From Ascidia mentula (Eukaryota > Chordata > Ascidiacea > Phlebobranchia > Ascidiidae), in the NCBI GenBank assembly GCA_947561715.1, contig OX387199.1, positions 21,395,001 through 21,459,000 of the forward strand: 64,000 nt of DNA. Reading direction: 5' to 3'. Positions 36,204 to 49,226 of the stretch are shown here, one piece after another. The position numbers and the translations under genes are program-made. A model generated the notes under the pieces. The model was not told the origin of the DNA and ran no database searches. It saw only the letters and a list, made by a program, of their open reading frames with translations. How positions within the stretch are numbered: position 1 is the stretch's first letter; each line of letters starts with the position of its first letter.

Positions 36204-37883
36204 ATGAAAGTGTTGGTGGCTGGTTTGACCAAAACCGGAACCAAGACAATGGCAACAGCTTTGAGAGTTCTGGGGTATGAGGTGTATGATTTTTTGGAAA
36301 ACTTTTATTACCTCGGTGAGGATTGGAAGAGGCAAGTCATACATGGGTTTAATATGGAGGACATGAGGAGAATGTATGAGAATGTTGATGCTGCAGTGGA
36401 CACTCCATGTGATGCTTACTGGGAGGAAATATTTGATGCATTTCCAGATGTAAAGGTGAACAATTAAGATTTTACACAGAGGTGTAATAAAAGGTTCATG
36501 CAATATGTTTGTGAAGAAGGTTCACAGGCTTCGCAGCCAAGGCATTGCAGCCAAGCTACAGGAGCTCAGTTGGTAGAGCGTTTGGGCCTGGTTAGCCCAG
36601 GGTCATGAGTTCAAACCTCACCGGGAGCTTGATTTTTCAGATCTCGCTCCAACTTGTCGGGAAAAGTGGCTGATCCAGCTTGGCTGCAATGCCTTGGCTG
36701 CAATGCCTTGGCTGCAATGCCTTGGCTGCGAAGCCTGTAAACCTTATGATCAGAAAATTAGAGCTGTGATCACCAAATATAAAGGGCCTGCGCAGTGGGG
36801 CGATCCCGCCTTGCTATGCGTAAGCATGACATTACTTCTGCGATGTTTGTGAAGATTGTCATTTTTTATATATTATGATTTCTATAATCTCAGCAACGAA
36901 AATCATTACACCTATACTTTACATATTGTCAGTCATTTAGGGTTGGGAATAAATTGCAAATATTTAAACTGTATGAAGCAATGCATGTCTTGGTCATAGT
37001 TTCCTCTTAAAATAGCTTTTTTACTGTTTCAGGTTATTTTGACGACTCGCGAAGAAAAGAAATGGGTCAAAAGCTTAAAAATCAAATGGATCAGCTGAGC
37101 AACGACTTGATGTTTCGACTTGCATGCACTTTAACCTACACTGGCGCGAAGGGACAAAATTATGGGGCAATTTGCAGTAATTATTTTTGGTTTTTGTGGT
37201 TGGACAACACTTTCACATCAAATATAAAAAGTATTTAATGTACATGTTTATGCTGTATTTTGCCATTTTCGAAAGTCAATTTTTGAAATTAAAGAAAGAC
37301 ATTTTTAAAAATTTGTTAGATTAAAATACCATACATCCTCCACTCACATTAATGTATCAATTTATCACAAACAAAAAATATTTTTATGTAGCCAATCCTC
37401 TGGTGAGGTACCAAAGTTGGCCCTTCTCTGGTCGGACTTACCTCCATGATAAAGCTTTAATACGTGCAAAAAGAAGGCATGAACGCAATGTGAAACAGGT
37501 GGGTATTCAATTATACCTTTGTTTATTAGCTGCCAGAACACACAACTTGACAGTTTTATTAGTCTACAATATCAAAACCAACTTAGCTGATCAATTACAA
37601 TTATTCTATGTCAGCCCTACAACCTTATATTCAGGTAGTATCTGAAAAGCAATTGCTGGTTTATGAAGTAACGCAAGGGTGGGAACCTCTGTGTGAATTT
37701 CTTGGCGTCACTGTGCCAAAAGTCCCTTTTCCTCATAAGAATATAGGAGGTGATTTGGCAAATGAATGGAGAAGGGAGAATCTGGTGATGCAGCGGATCG
37801 AAAGGGAGTTAAGAATATCTCTCTTCTGTTTGTGTATGTTGTTCTCCTATTGCTTGTATGCAGTATTTTATTGGACAAGTTGA
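36204..37883 (+). pseudogene. Sulfotransferase-like gene (PF17784 type), copy 1, frameshift in exon 2
   Basis: Exons 36204-36455, 37033-37176, 37392-37498 and 37635-37883. Family members carry a PAPS-binding loop near the N-terminus, seen here as GLTKTGTKTM, and a late segment ending EGWEPLCxFLGVPVPxxPFP, seen as QGWEPLCEFLGVTVPKVPFP. A hydrophobic C-terminus (ISLFCLCMLFSYCLYAVFYW) suggests a tail anchor. The usual length of about 250 aa would fit. Exon 2 is 144 nt where module 2 has 145: one C is missing after AAGCTT (~37076), and the frame reaches a stop at ATCAGCTGA. The other exons, splice sites and stop are sound. The LINE ends about 36 bp before the ATG, so the original promoter is displaced. 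Either a recent pseudogene or a sequencing error in a run near AAAAA. 37884-38633 is conserved between modules but holds no recognised gene. Confidence 0.7.
36517..36842 (+). mobile_element. tRNA-derived SINE bounded by long inverted arms, 12-bp target repeat
   Basis: ATGTTTGTGAAG at 36505-36516 and 36843-36854 flanks the insert, which module 2 lacks. Inside, arm 36517-36557 is the reverse complement of 36677-36745, except that the right arm has two extra copies of the 14-mer GGCTGCAATGCCTT. Between the arms lies a tRNA-like body (36555-36630) with box A AGCTCAGTTGGTAGAGCG and box B GAGTTCAAACCTC. A 5-bp anticodon-type stem TGGGC/GCCCA encloses a GGT triplet. Acceptor pairing is poor (about 5 of 7), so it is not a working tRNA gene. 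Confidence 0.75.
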
Positions 37884-38633
37884 CCGACAATTCTCGCCAA
37901 CAAAACTACTAACCCCTGTTATATCTTGTCTGGTCAAATCCACACACGAACGTCTGGTTTCGAGGTCACAAAAGTCGCAAGGCGCGCGTTTGAAACAGCG
38001 CTCCTAGCGGCAATACAAATAGAAAAGTGATGACACCAGCGGCGATAGAGATTAACTTGTGGATTTTTTGATCAGTGTCCAACATACTGCGTTTGTTTCG
38101 AACTTGAAAACTTCACAGTTCAAATGTCTTTTTGATTCGCACATTTTCACACTAATTTTGGACGCCATAGCAACATTTACACGGTGGATACGTTGTGGCT
38201 AATACACACCTCTGTGTAACTGCAATAAAAGAAGCCTCATTTAATGAGAGCGATATTGTGTGCGTTCCCACAACAATAACTAGGCCTTGATTGGATTGGC
38301 AGGCATAACAGATAAGATATGTCGCCGGTTTAATTACTTCATGAATAATCGATGCCTAGGGGTTGGGACACCAACAACTGCTGCCTGTTTTGTATATTGG
38401 AGGCTTTAATAATTTTCACTAAACTTTTTTCTGTACCAATTTGCTTCATTTTATCATAGTTTTGTATATTCAGAGATCATATATTTCATACATTTTACCA
38501 AGAAACGAGTGTCTCGTTTTGTTTTTTTACTGACATCGAACGGAAAAAAACAAACAAATACAAGTTTGGTTTTAAGATTACCACCTCTGCTTGAAGAATC
38601 AATATATTTACCTAAAAAAGCGAACTATCTCAG

Positions 38634-39275
38634 ACTTTTGCGTGGAATCAACCAAATGCGCTGGTGTCAAAGCAAAACTCAATAAATCACAGTTTGATTG
38701 CAAGAAACAACGGCATCTGGAATTTATATACTGAAGAGCAAAGTTAATTTGTGCTCAAAAAAAAGTTCATTAAATACGGTTTGCACGTTTTTTATAGGGG
38801 TTGATTTTGAACAGTTTGATTAATACTTTACCTTTCCGAGAAATATATCTTCATGAGTTTGAAATAAACGCGTGTGCAAAAGCAGTCGTTCTAATTGCAA
38901 AGACGCCCGCGGGTGCGAACGTCCCGAATGACGCGAAACGTCCTTGTTTTGAAGTAGATGCCGAATCTTGCATGGCCTCTACCCACAATACCTTTCATAA
39001 CAAACGACATGCAGACAGGCTTCTGCACACACAAGACACCTGAAAACATGTTGATTGCATAAACTTCTTCCATATTTGGCGAAGAACAAGAACTGTCCAC
39101 ACCGCAAGAGCAAGTGTTTGTAGAAGCTCTTATGGATTATGCATTGTGGACAGTTGAGAAGCAACCCCAGCATTGCCAGACTTCGCAAGTAGCCGTTATT
39201 AAATTTCCTGTCGGCTGCCTTGGCGTTCCCCTCATGTTTGCATGCAAAATTAACAATGACCCACGTGACCCCTAG
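38634..39275 (+). other. Possible unrecognised gene or gene remnant, copy 1
   Basis: Three coding-like stretches on the plus strand. After acceptor CTATCTCAG, 38634 onwards reads about 33 residues. After TTTTATAG, 38798 onwards reads about 80 residues rich in Ala, His and Asn. A different frame from ~39072 to a stop at 39273-39275 reads 67 residues, including QEQVFVEALMDYALWTVEK. The last two overlap in different frames, so an indel or an unseen intron separates them. All parts recur at 63422-64000. Family not recognised. Confidence 0.3.
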
Positions 39276-39761
39276 TAAAATATCATTCATTTCGTAAGAT
39301 GAGCTGTAAACAGCCACAAAAATATTGATTTCGAAGCAAACTACATAGGACTCTTCGAATACGGTTTTTGTTGTTTTTGTGTTCCACCCAAACAAAACAG
39401 TTAATCAACACTGCTCAAATATATAATATTGGCCATAATTTAACATTATTTTACTGGCATAAAACACAACATATCTAACCGAAGTCATCTTTTTAGCGAG
39501 AAAGAATGCAAAGTAAATTAGTGGCTCATATCTATGCAGGATTACTCAAACACACCGGGGATGCTAGATCTGCTTTTAGGGTTGCGGGAAGGTAAATATA
39601 TGGGGTTGGTTGTACCAAAATATACTGCATTACATCTATATCAGAAGGGGTGCTGGTGGGTGATTTTAAAGGGGTGTCAACAAGAAAAAGTGACGTAAAT
39701 GAACATTTAATAAGAGAAGTAAAATGATCGATAAAGTCGCACATTTCATACTATCGTTTAA

Positions 39762-40532
39762 ACATGCACATGCCACGGCCATGGCAATTTTGCGTAAAAC
39801 TAATGGTACATCTGCAACAAACATATATCCAAAGTTTTACGGTTCTACGTAAACTAAAAAATGTAGAAAACTGCACGGAAAGTAGCGGCGATCAAAAATC
39901 GTAAACATTTTGCGCTGAGGAGAAAAGCACATCACACAAGTCGCTCGCGTCGAAAAAAATGCATTGTTTAGGTAGGAGAAGGCGCCTTTTTTGCAGATAT
40001 CGAATAGTTTCAAACATGGGAGAATCCACAGATTACGTTACCTTAAAGGTCAGGACAGAGTTTTGCATCACACAAAAATATGTCACTGTGACGTCACAAA
40101 CCAAAGGCTTATTTGTCCCTAATTAATGAAAGATCATAGGGTATAGCTGAAATGACATTACTCTGTACTCCAATAAGACGGGAATGGTGCGTTTCTTTGC
40201 TGAGTGACATTACATGACGTCATTTTGGCTGTGATGTCATAACTTCAACCTCCCTTTGTGTTGACTTTAATTTGATGTTTCCAACATGTCTAGTTTTTAA
40301 GTATGTTGCAAGAAATACATTAGTGGTTGATTGTGGCGAATTAAACAAATCTTTTATGACGCGAACTCGTAGGCAACGCTATAATGTCGGGCAAAAAGTG
40401 GTACTATGACAGAATAACAGGTAATTTGGTCTGCCAAATTCAATTAACCTACTTCTATATCTTTTGCTGTGAGTGTTTAATTACTAACAGTTTAATTACC
40501 AACATAATTTATTTTTTCGTGTCACATGCACT
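39762..40532. mobile_element. MITE-like non-autonomous DNA element with TTAA flanks
   Basis: TTAA stands at 39758-39761 and 40533-40536. The left end (ACATGCACATGCCACG) and the reverse complement of the right end (AGTGCATGTGACACG) are imperfect inverted repeats, about 10 of 13 in the best core. The 771-bp interior has no transposase. A second copy of the left ~140 bp is at 2315. TTAA targets are typical of piggyBac-type elements; assignment to that superfamily is inference. 39276-39757 and 40537-40980 show no recognised gene. Confidence 0.6.
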
Positions 40533-40984
40533 TTAAATGCGTCGAATATTTAATTCGTCGCAGTATAGTATTCTGATTATCATTTACCGTAGGACATTTA
40601 AAATATCCCCATGGCAAACATGTTGAGCAGACCTGTACAAGCGTATATGGATACAGAACTTTTTTGCCACTTGCTGCGCAACTATGCTACTTTTTGAAGT
40701 GATTTAAATTCATGAATAGTCTACTTAACGTGACGTACACATATGGCAATATGAGGCTTGTATCGAAACACATGTTTGGCGCATTGAAATAACACCGCAA
40801 GCAATATGTGTGTTGAAGCGAATCTAGTGGTGTAACATAACAGGAAGCATGGTGGTGTGATTCTTCTGTTTTGTCGTGTTTGCAGCGTTAGCCACGATTT
40901 TTCTTTGTCGCTACATAAGTGATGTATTGTGGTAAATATGCGTTGTACATATTGGCGGTAATCACAGTGGTATCTGTCTTTGCA

Positions 40985-43900
40985 AAGCTTTAGTCGAAGC
41001 CTGTGTAAGAACTTACTTTATGTGCCTTCAATGCCAACCAGGCGGTTTCAGAGTTTTTGCAACGGCGCATGAAACCCACAATGCCTCCACCAATTACCTC
41101 CTCGCCTCAACTACAGCCTTGTATGCACTCCACGCTCAACGCCATTACAAAATTAGCTTTCCTTTTTGCCGACGTCGTTGATTATATTGACTTGTGTGGC
41201 AATGTTGTGCAATTCATGGGCTTGACGTTTCATATGCCTCAGTTTTATCGATTTAATAAGGAATAATTGGAATAATCGAATTTCCGTGGGGTCAGAAAAA
41301 CGAACCAAATAAAAAAATTTTTGTCCAAAAGGTAGAGTGGTTACATGTGTCCAATGTACCTTCTAAACGGGGTGTTGTGTACAACACTTTTCAACCGAAG
41401 CAAGGGTATTTACCCAATAAAGTGTATTGACCAAACCTTAACGCCTCAACGAAATTCCAGCATTATAGTTCCGTATGCATGCTCTGGGCTTTATGACGAA
41501 TCCAAAAGTTCAGAGTCACTCCAAACTAAATCATCAGTACACTTAATTGGGTAAATACCCTTGCTCCTGAACATTACTGAACAAAAATTTCCTGGTTCGT
41601 TTTAACAACTGCAGAAAATAATAGAGCTTTCATTTTCTTTAACAATTGTAATGAAAGTTTGAAATCAATTATATTGGTTGCTTTTACTGCTAATAAGCTA
41701 TAAACACATTTTTCAAAAATATAATTTAAATTCTGCAACACGCCGCATTGTCTTTGATTTCTAACTTATATTTCTGGTGCACAAGCCTTGTATCAATCGA
41801 CATGTTTAAGGCTTGTTTCAATCCACATGTTTAGGACAATAAATATCAACCGCAAATGCAAGCAAGCGTGACATAAAACTGGAAAGAAAATATGCATGGT
41901 ATTATCGAACGTCTCTCAAAAAATATGCAGGCACAGAGCGATTATTCCTATTTTGACAGATGTATTAAAGAAGTACTGTATCGTGCCACAAACCGAGGTT
42001 TGCTGTAGACTGGCCATAATTGGGTTGTTTATGACGGGATAACGCAAATTCATATTTTATAGACAGGCTACCAGGACTAAAATCTTACTAACTATTTTTA
42101 GACCATGTAATGTCAAAACGTAAGCCGTGCTAAAATAATTATATCGCAAGTTACTTTGTGTGCTTCAAACGCCAAGCAGGGGTTTTCAGAGCCGAGAGCA
42201 AATTAGATTTTGTTTTAACCATTTTCAACGTCTAATATAACCCTGAATGCCTCCACCAAATACCTTCACGCCTCAATTACAGCGTTCATGATCCACGCCA
42301 TCACAACATTATGGCGTGGATCGTTTGTCTTGTGTTACAATGTTGTGTAAATCAAAGGTTAGGCATCTCATATGCCTTAGTTTTGTCGAATTGATCTATT
42401 AATTGACTTTTGTAAACTGAAAATTAGGTTTTTCAAATGTAGCAAGTGTAGTTTTCCGTTCAGTATCTTGAGTTTGTTTATCGATGCCGAAACTGCAAAT
42501 TGATCCAAGAATATTTTCAAAATGTTTTGCAATAATTCCCAAACAAATGAGAACAAAAAATGGTCAGAACTACGTTGTACATTTGCAAAAGGGCGCACTG
42601 TCTACTTATTTAAGTTTACGTTTAATTGGCTCTCTCTCGTTTGTGTGTATTTTGGGGAAGGTACTTACATGCGTAACGTTGTATATAAATTGCACAAATG
42701 ACTTGGTAGCAATCACGTGATTTTGGTCTTGATGTTTTGGTTAGCTTTCAGATGTAGACAACCAGCATTGGAATGCAACATCTACCCAGATGTAACCGCA
42801 GAGTAAACAACGCCTCGAAATACGAATCTAAGGTTTTTAAATATACAATATTGCCTACTTTGTTGCTTCGTTATGGAGCGTCGATGACGATAGTGCATCA
42901 CTTGTAAGGTTTTATAAAGCACGAGAGTCTATTAACCCCTCTACGGCAAACATAACTAATGTAAACAATTCTGTTCCTTCGCGGTTACGAGCCCTACTAC
43001 GAAGCCCTACGGCAAAAAGGCGAGTTTCAGAAATGAAGTGTTGGTGGGTTTAAAGGACCAGGATATCTGTGTCGTGTATGTCGTTCAAGCCAGCGAATAT
43101 TCCTATGTTGACAGATGTATTAAAGATGTACTGTATCATGCCACAAATCGAGGTTTGCTGTAGACTTCTTTTTATTGGGTTGTTTATGTTGGGATAACGC
43201 AAACTCATATTTTATCGACACTTTACCAGGATGAAAAACTTACTAACTGTTTTTAGATCAAGTAATGTCAAAACGTGAGCCGTGCACAAATAATTATATC
43301 GCAAGTTACTTTGTGTGCTTGTAACGCCAAGCAGGGGTTTTCAGAGCCGAGAGCAAATTAGATTTTGTATCAACCATTTCCATCGGCCCATGTAACCCTC
43401 AATGCCTCCACCAACTACCTTCACGTCTCAATTATAGCGTTGTATTCATTCCACGACCAACGTCATCACAACATTAGTTCCCCTTTTCACCGACGGCATT
43501 TGTCATATTGAAAAGCTTTGGTCGAAGACTATGTGAGAACGTACATTATGTGCCTTCAATGCCAACCAGGCGGTTTCAGAGTTTTTGCAACGGCGCATGT
43601 AACCCACAATGCCTCCACCAATTACCTCCTCGCCTCAACTACAGCCTTGTATGCACTCCACGCTCAACGCCATTACAAAATTAGCTTTCCTTTTTGCCGA
43701 CGTCGTTGATTATATTGACTTGTGTGGCAATGTTGTGCAATTCATGGGTTTGACGTTTCATATGCCTCAGTTTTATCGATTTAATAAGGAATAATTGGAA
43801 TAATCGAATTTCCGTTCCAGCTGGACGAGCCTTCATGGGGTCAGAAAAACGAACCAAATAAAAAAACTTTTTTGTGCAAAAGGTAGAGTGGTTACATGTG

Positions 43901-46900
43901 TCCAATGTACCTTCAAACGGGGTGTTGTGTACAACACTTTTCAACCGAAGCAAGGGTGTTTACCCAATAAAGTGTCTTGACCAAACCTTAACGGCTCAAC
44001 GAAATTCCAGCATTATAGTTCCGTATGCATGCTCTGGGCTTTGTGACGAATCCAAAAGTTCACAGTCACTCCAAACTAAATCATCAGTAAAACTTCAAAC
44101 ATTACTGAACAAAAATTTCCTGGTTCGTTTTAACAACTGCAGAAAATAATAGAGCTTTCCTTTTCTTTGACAATTGTAATGAAAGTTTGAAATCAATTGT
44201 ATTGGTTGGTTTTATTGCTAATAAGCTATAAACACATTTTTCAAAAATATAATTTAAATTCTGCAACACGCCGCATTGTCTTTGATTTCTAACTTATATT
44301 TCTGGTGCACAAGGCTTGTATCAATCGACATGTTTAAGGCTTGTTTCAATCCACATGTTTAGGACAATAAATATCAACCGCAAATGCAAGCAAGCGTGAC
44401 ATAAAACTGGAAAGAAAATATGCATGGTATTATCGAACGTCTCTCAAAAAATATGCAGGCACAGAGCGATTATTCCTATTTTGACAGATGTATTAAAGAA
44501 GTACTGTATCGTGCCACAAACCGAGGTTTGCTGTAGACTGGCCATAATTGGGTTGTTTATGACGGGATAACGCAAATTCATATTTTATAGACAGGCTACC
44601 AGGACTAAAATCTTACTAACTATTTTTAGACCATGTAATGTCAAAACGTAAGCCGTGCTAAAATAATTATATCGCAAGTTACTTTGTGTGCTTCAAACGC
44701 CAAGCAGGGGTTTTCAGAGCCGAGAGCAAATTAGATTTTGTTTTAACCATTTTCAACGTCTAATATAACCCTGAATGCCTCCACCAAATACCTTCACGCC
44801 TCAATTACAGCGTTCATGATCCACGCCATCACAACATTATGGCGTGGATCGTTTGTCTTGTGTTACAATGTTGTGTAAATCAAAGGTTAGGCATCTCATA
44901 TGCCTTAGTTTTGTCGAATTGATCTAATAATTGACTTTTGTAAACTGAAAATTAGGTTTTTCAAATGTAGCAAGTGTAGTTTTCCGTTCAGTATCTTGAG
45001 TTTGTTTATCGATGCCGAAACTGCAAATTGATCCAAGAATATTTTCAAAATGTTTTGCAATAATTCCCAAACAAATGAGAACAAAAAATTGGTCAGAACT
45101 ACGTTGTACATTTGCAAAAGGGCGCAGTGTCTACTTATTTAAGTTCACGTTTAATTTGTGTGTATTTTGGGGAAGGTACTTACATGTGTAACGTTGTATA
45201 TAAATTGCACAAATGACTTGGTAGCAATCACGTTATTTTGGTCTTAATGTTTTGGTTAGCTTTCAGATGTAGACAACCAGCATTGGAATGCAAAATCTAC
45301 CCAGATGTAACCGCAGTATATACAACGCCTCGTGGTTACATGTGTCCAACGTACCTTCAAAACGGGGTGTTGTGTACAACACTTTTCAACCGAAGCAAGG
45401 GTATTTACCCAATAAAGTGTCTTGACCAAACCTTAACGCCTCAACGAAATTCCAGCATTATAGTTCCGTATGCATGCTCTGGGTTTTTGACGAATCCAAA
45501 TGTTCACAGTCACTCCAAACGAAATCATCAGTAAAGCTTCAAACATTACTGAACAAAAATTTCCTGGTTCGTTTTAACAACTTCAGAAAATAATAGAGCT
45601 TTCAATTTCTTTGACAATTGTAATGAAAGTTTGAAATCAATTATATTGGTTGGTTTTACTGCTAATAAGTTATAAACACAATTTTTAAAATATAATTTAA
45701 ATTCTGCAACACGTCGCATTGTCTTTGATTTCTAACTTATATTTCTGGTGCACAAGGCTTGTATCAATCGACATGTTTAGGGCTTATGTCAATCCATGTG
45801 TTAAGGGCAATAAATATCAACCGCAAATGCAAGCAAGCGTAACATAAAACTGGAAAAGAAAAAAATATGTATGGTATTATCGAACGTCTCTCAGGCACAG
45901 AGCGATTATTCCTATGTTGACAGATGTATTAAAGAAGTACTGTATCGTGCCACAAACCGAGGTTTGCTGTAGGCTTCTTTTTATTGGGTTGTTTATGTCG
46001 GGATAACACAAATTCATATTTTATAGACAGGCTACCAGGACTAAAATCTTGCTAACTATTTTTAGACCATGAAATGTCAAAACGTGAACCGTGCACATAT
46101 TATTATATCGCAAGTTACTTTGTGTGCTTGTAACGCCAAGCAGGGGTTTTCAGAGCCGAGAGCAAATTAGATTTGGTATTAACCATTTTCAACGGCTCAT
46201 ATATCCCTCAATGCCTCCACCAGTTACCTTCACGTCTCAATTACAACGTTGTCCACGACCAACGTCATCACCACATTATTTACACGACCAACGTCATCAC
46301 AACATTATTTCCCCTTTTCACCGACGGCATTTCTCATATTGACTTGTGTCGCAATGTTGTGGAATTGTACGATGGTGTGGAGCTGTACAAGCTTGCATGA
46401 GAGGCAAGCGTATATTAAAATTTTGTAAACTGAAGTTAGGCTTCTCAAATGTAGTAAGTGTAGTTTTCCGTCTAGGATCTTTACTTTGCTTTAAAAACTT
46501 AATGACAAGACTGCAAAAAGATCCAAGAATATTTTCAAAATGTTTTTGAAAAATTCCCAAACAATTCAGAACAAAAAATGGATAGAACTCGGTTTTACAA
46601 TTATGAACGAGCCCACTGTCTACTTATTTAAGTTTAGGTTTAATTGGTTCTCTCTCTCGTTTGTGTGTAGTTTGGGGAAGGTGCTTACATGCGTAACGCT
46701 GTATGTAAATTGTATAAATATTGCCAAGATTGTTGCTTCGTTATGGAGCGTCGATAACGTTTGTAAGGTTTCGTGAAGTAGGCTACGGGAGTCTATCTAC
46801 CCCTCTACGATAAGTGAGCGTAAGTAGTTCGTTTGCCACCGAGAAGGTCACGATTATATAATGTGTATTTTATTATTTCGCAACTTTTCGAATCACCGAC

Positions 46901-48760
46901 AAATATGTCCAATGCGATCAATTTTGATCCTTCGCGATTACGAGTATTTCAACTTGGTAAAAAGCGAGTTTCGGAAACGAATACTGGTGGGTTTAACAGA
47001 CTAGGTCATCTGAGTCGCGTATGTCGTTCTAGCCCGCGACTGTGCCTATGTTGACAGATGTATTAAAGACGTACTTTATCGGGCCACTAATCGAGGTTTG
47101 CTGTAGACTACCTATTATTGGTTGTTTATGTCGTGTAACCCAAAGTCATAGTTTATCGGCACTTTACCAGGATTAAAACTTACCAAATATTTTTAGATCA
47201 AGTAATGTCAAAACGTGAGCCGTACACAAAAAATTACATCGCAAGTTACTTTGTGTACTTCGAACGACAAGCAGGTTTCAGAGCCGAAAGCAAATGAGAT
47301 TTTGTTTTAAGAATTTTCAACGTCTAATATAACCCTGAATGCCTCCACCAAATACCTTCACGCCTCAATTACAGCGTTCATGATCCACGCCATCACAACA
47401 TTATGGCGTGGATCGTTTGTCTTGTGATACAATGTTTTGTAAATCAAAGGTTAGGCATCTCATATGCCTTAGTTTTGTCGAATTGAATTATTAATTGACT
47501 TTTGTAAACTGAAAATTAGGTTTTCAAATGTAGCAAGTGTAGTTTTCCGTTCAGTATCTTGAGTTTGTTTATCGATGCCGAAACTGCAAATTGATCCAAG
47601 AATATTTTCAAAATGTTTTGCAATAATTCCCAAACAAATGAGAACAAAAAATGGTCAGAACTACGTTGTACATTTGCAAAAGGGCGCACTGTCTACTTAT
47701 TTAAGTTTACGTTTAATTGGCTCTCTCTCGTTTGTGTGTATTTTGGGGAAGGTACTTACATGCGTAACGTTGTATATAAATTGCACAAATGACTTGGTAG
47801 CAATCACGTGATTTTGGTCTTGATGTTTTGGTTAGCTTTCAGATGTAGACAACCAGCATTGGAATGCAACATCTACCCAGATGTAACCGCAGAGTAAACA
47901 ACGCCTCGAAATACGAATCTAAGGTTTTTAAATATACAATATTGCCTACTTTGTTGCTTCGTTATGGAGCGTCGATGACGATAGTGCATCACTTGTAAGG
48001 TTTTATAAAGCACGAGAGTCTATTAACCCCTCTACGGCAAACATAACTAATGTAAACAATTCTGTTCCTTCGCGGTTACGAGCCCTACTACGAAGCCCTA
48101 CGGCAAAAAGGCGAGTTTCAGAAATGAAGTGTTGGTGGGTTTAAAGGACCAGGATATCTGTGTCGTGTATGTCGTTCAAGCCACCGAATATTCCTATGTT
48201 GACAGATGTATTAAAGATGTACTGTATCATGCCACAAATCGAGGTTTGCTGTAGACTTCTTTTTATTGGGTTGTTTATGTTGGGATAACGCAAACTCATA
48301 TTTTATCGACACTTTACCAGGATGAAAAACTTACTAACTGTTTTTAGATCAAGTAATGTCAAAACGTGAGCCGTGCACAAATAATTATATCGCAAGTTAC
48401 TTTGTGTGCTTGTAACGCCAAGCAGGGGTTTTTAGAGCCGAGAGCAAATTAGATTTTGTATCAACCATTTCCATCGGCCCATGTAACCCTCAATGCCTCC
48501 ACCAACTACCTTCACGTCTCAATTATAGCGTTGTATTCATTCCACGACCAACGTCATCACAACATTAGTTCCCCTTTACACCGACGGCATTTGTCATATT
48601 GAAAAGCTTTGGTCGAAGACTATGTGAGAACGTACATTATGTGCCTTCAATGCCAACCAGGCGGTTTCAGAGTTTTTGCAACGGCGCATGTAACCCACAA
48701 TGCCTCCACCAATTACCTCCTCGCCTCAACTACAGCCTTGTATGCACTCCACGCACGTCA
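40985..48760. repeat. 7.8-kb complex tandem repeat between modules
   Basis: Units of about 1.15-1.44 kb recur, marked by CAGATGTATTAAAGA at roughly 41956, 43110, 44482, 45920, 47055 and 48208 and by AATGCCTCCACCA at nine sites. Blocks of different age are nested: 41030-42700 matches 43555-45230 (offset ~2524) and 42225-43670 matches 47311-48760 almost exactly (offset 5091). The right end breaks directly into module 2 near 48760. Short Cys-containing frames inside recur but are interrupted differently in each copy, so no gene is called. Confidence 0.85.
42290..42322. other. Perfect 12-bp hairpin in the complex repeat
   Basis: GATCCACGCCAT and its exact reverse complement surround a 9-nt loop. 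The same 33-nt hairpin is at 44818-44850 and 47382-47414. Sister sub-units lacking it have a related but unpaired sequence at this place. Confidence 0.8.
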
Positions 48761-49226
48761 TCCGTTGGGCACCAAACTTGGTGCAACTTTGCGGAGAAAA
48801 CATGGTGGAAACACTATAGGCACGAAATTTCCAACCAATAGTGCCATCAGGCCCCACAATAGTCATATGATAAGCAAATTGGAATCAATAATATGAAATC
48901 TTTGCTTGTTTAAATTCGTTGTCTAATGCATTTTTTTGTTCTGCTGCACGAACTTGCTGTACTTGTCTTAGAATATTTAAAACAGGGTATAAAATTAGTG
49001 AATCGCATCCACAGTGCACCGCTGTATTATTAACCTACATAACGGATTGTCACAATCTTCGCTAACACCTTTTTGGGAGTTTAAGGAAAATACCGACTCT
49101 TCGTGCACATCCACATAGATGGATTTCAAGAATTGTTGTTCGCAAGTTTGTATTTCGTGTAAAATTTGTCAAAGCAAGACATACATTTCATTCGTAAACT
49201 GCATTCAGTGAATGTGTTTTCTTTTT

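Larger units (their letters stand above)
5766..39203. repeat. Segmental duplication, module 1
   Basis: From 5766 to about 39203 the sequence is collinear with 48777-64000. Shared order: GTPase-ZU5-UPA gene (+), TPR-like gene (-), sulfotransferase-like gene (+), possible gene at the right edge. Module 1 is larger because of the array 12765-26453, the LINE ~31492-36168 and the SINE 36517-36842. After removing these its length is close to that of module 2. Homology continues to the right edge of the window, so the true end of the duplication may lie outside. Confidence 0.9.

Noticed and set aside
36555-36630. Functional tRNA-Thr gene
   Set aside because: Box A and box B are present but acceptor pairing is weak, an extra nucleotide precedes the anticodon stem, and it lies inside a SINE.
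41057-48896. Cys-containing frames in the complex repeat, for example 45238-45534
   Set aside because: Sister units interrupt them at different places and their borders do not coincide with convincing splice sites.
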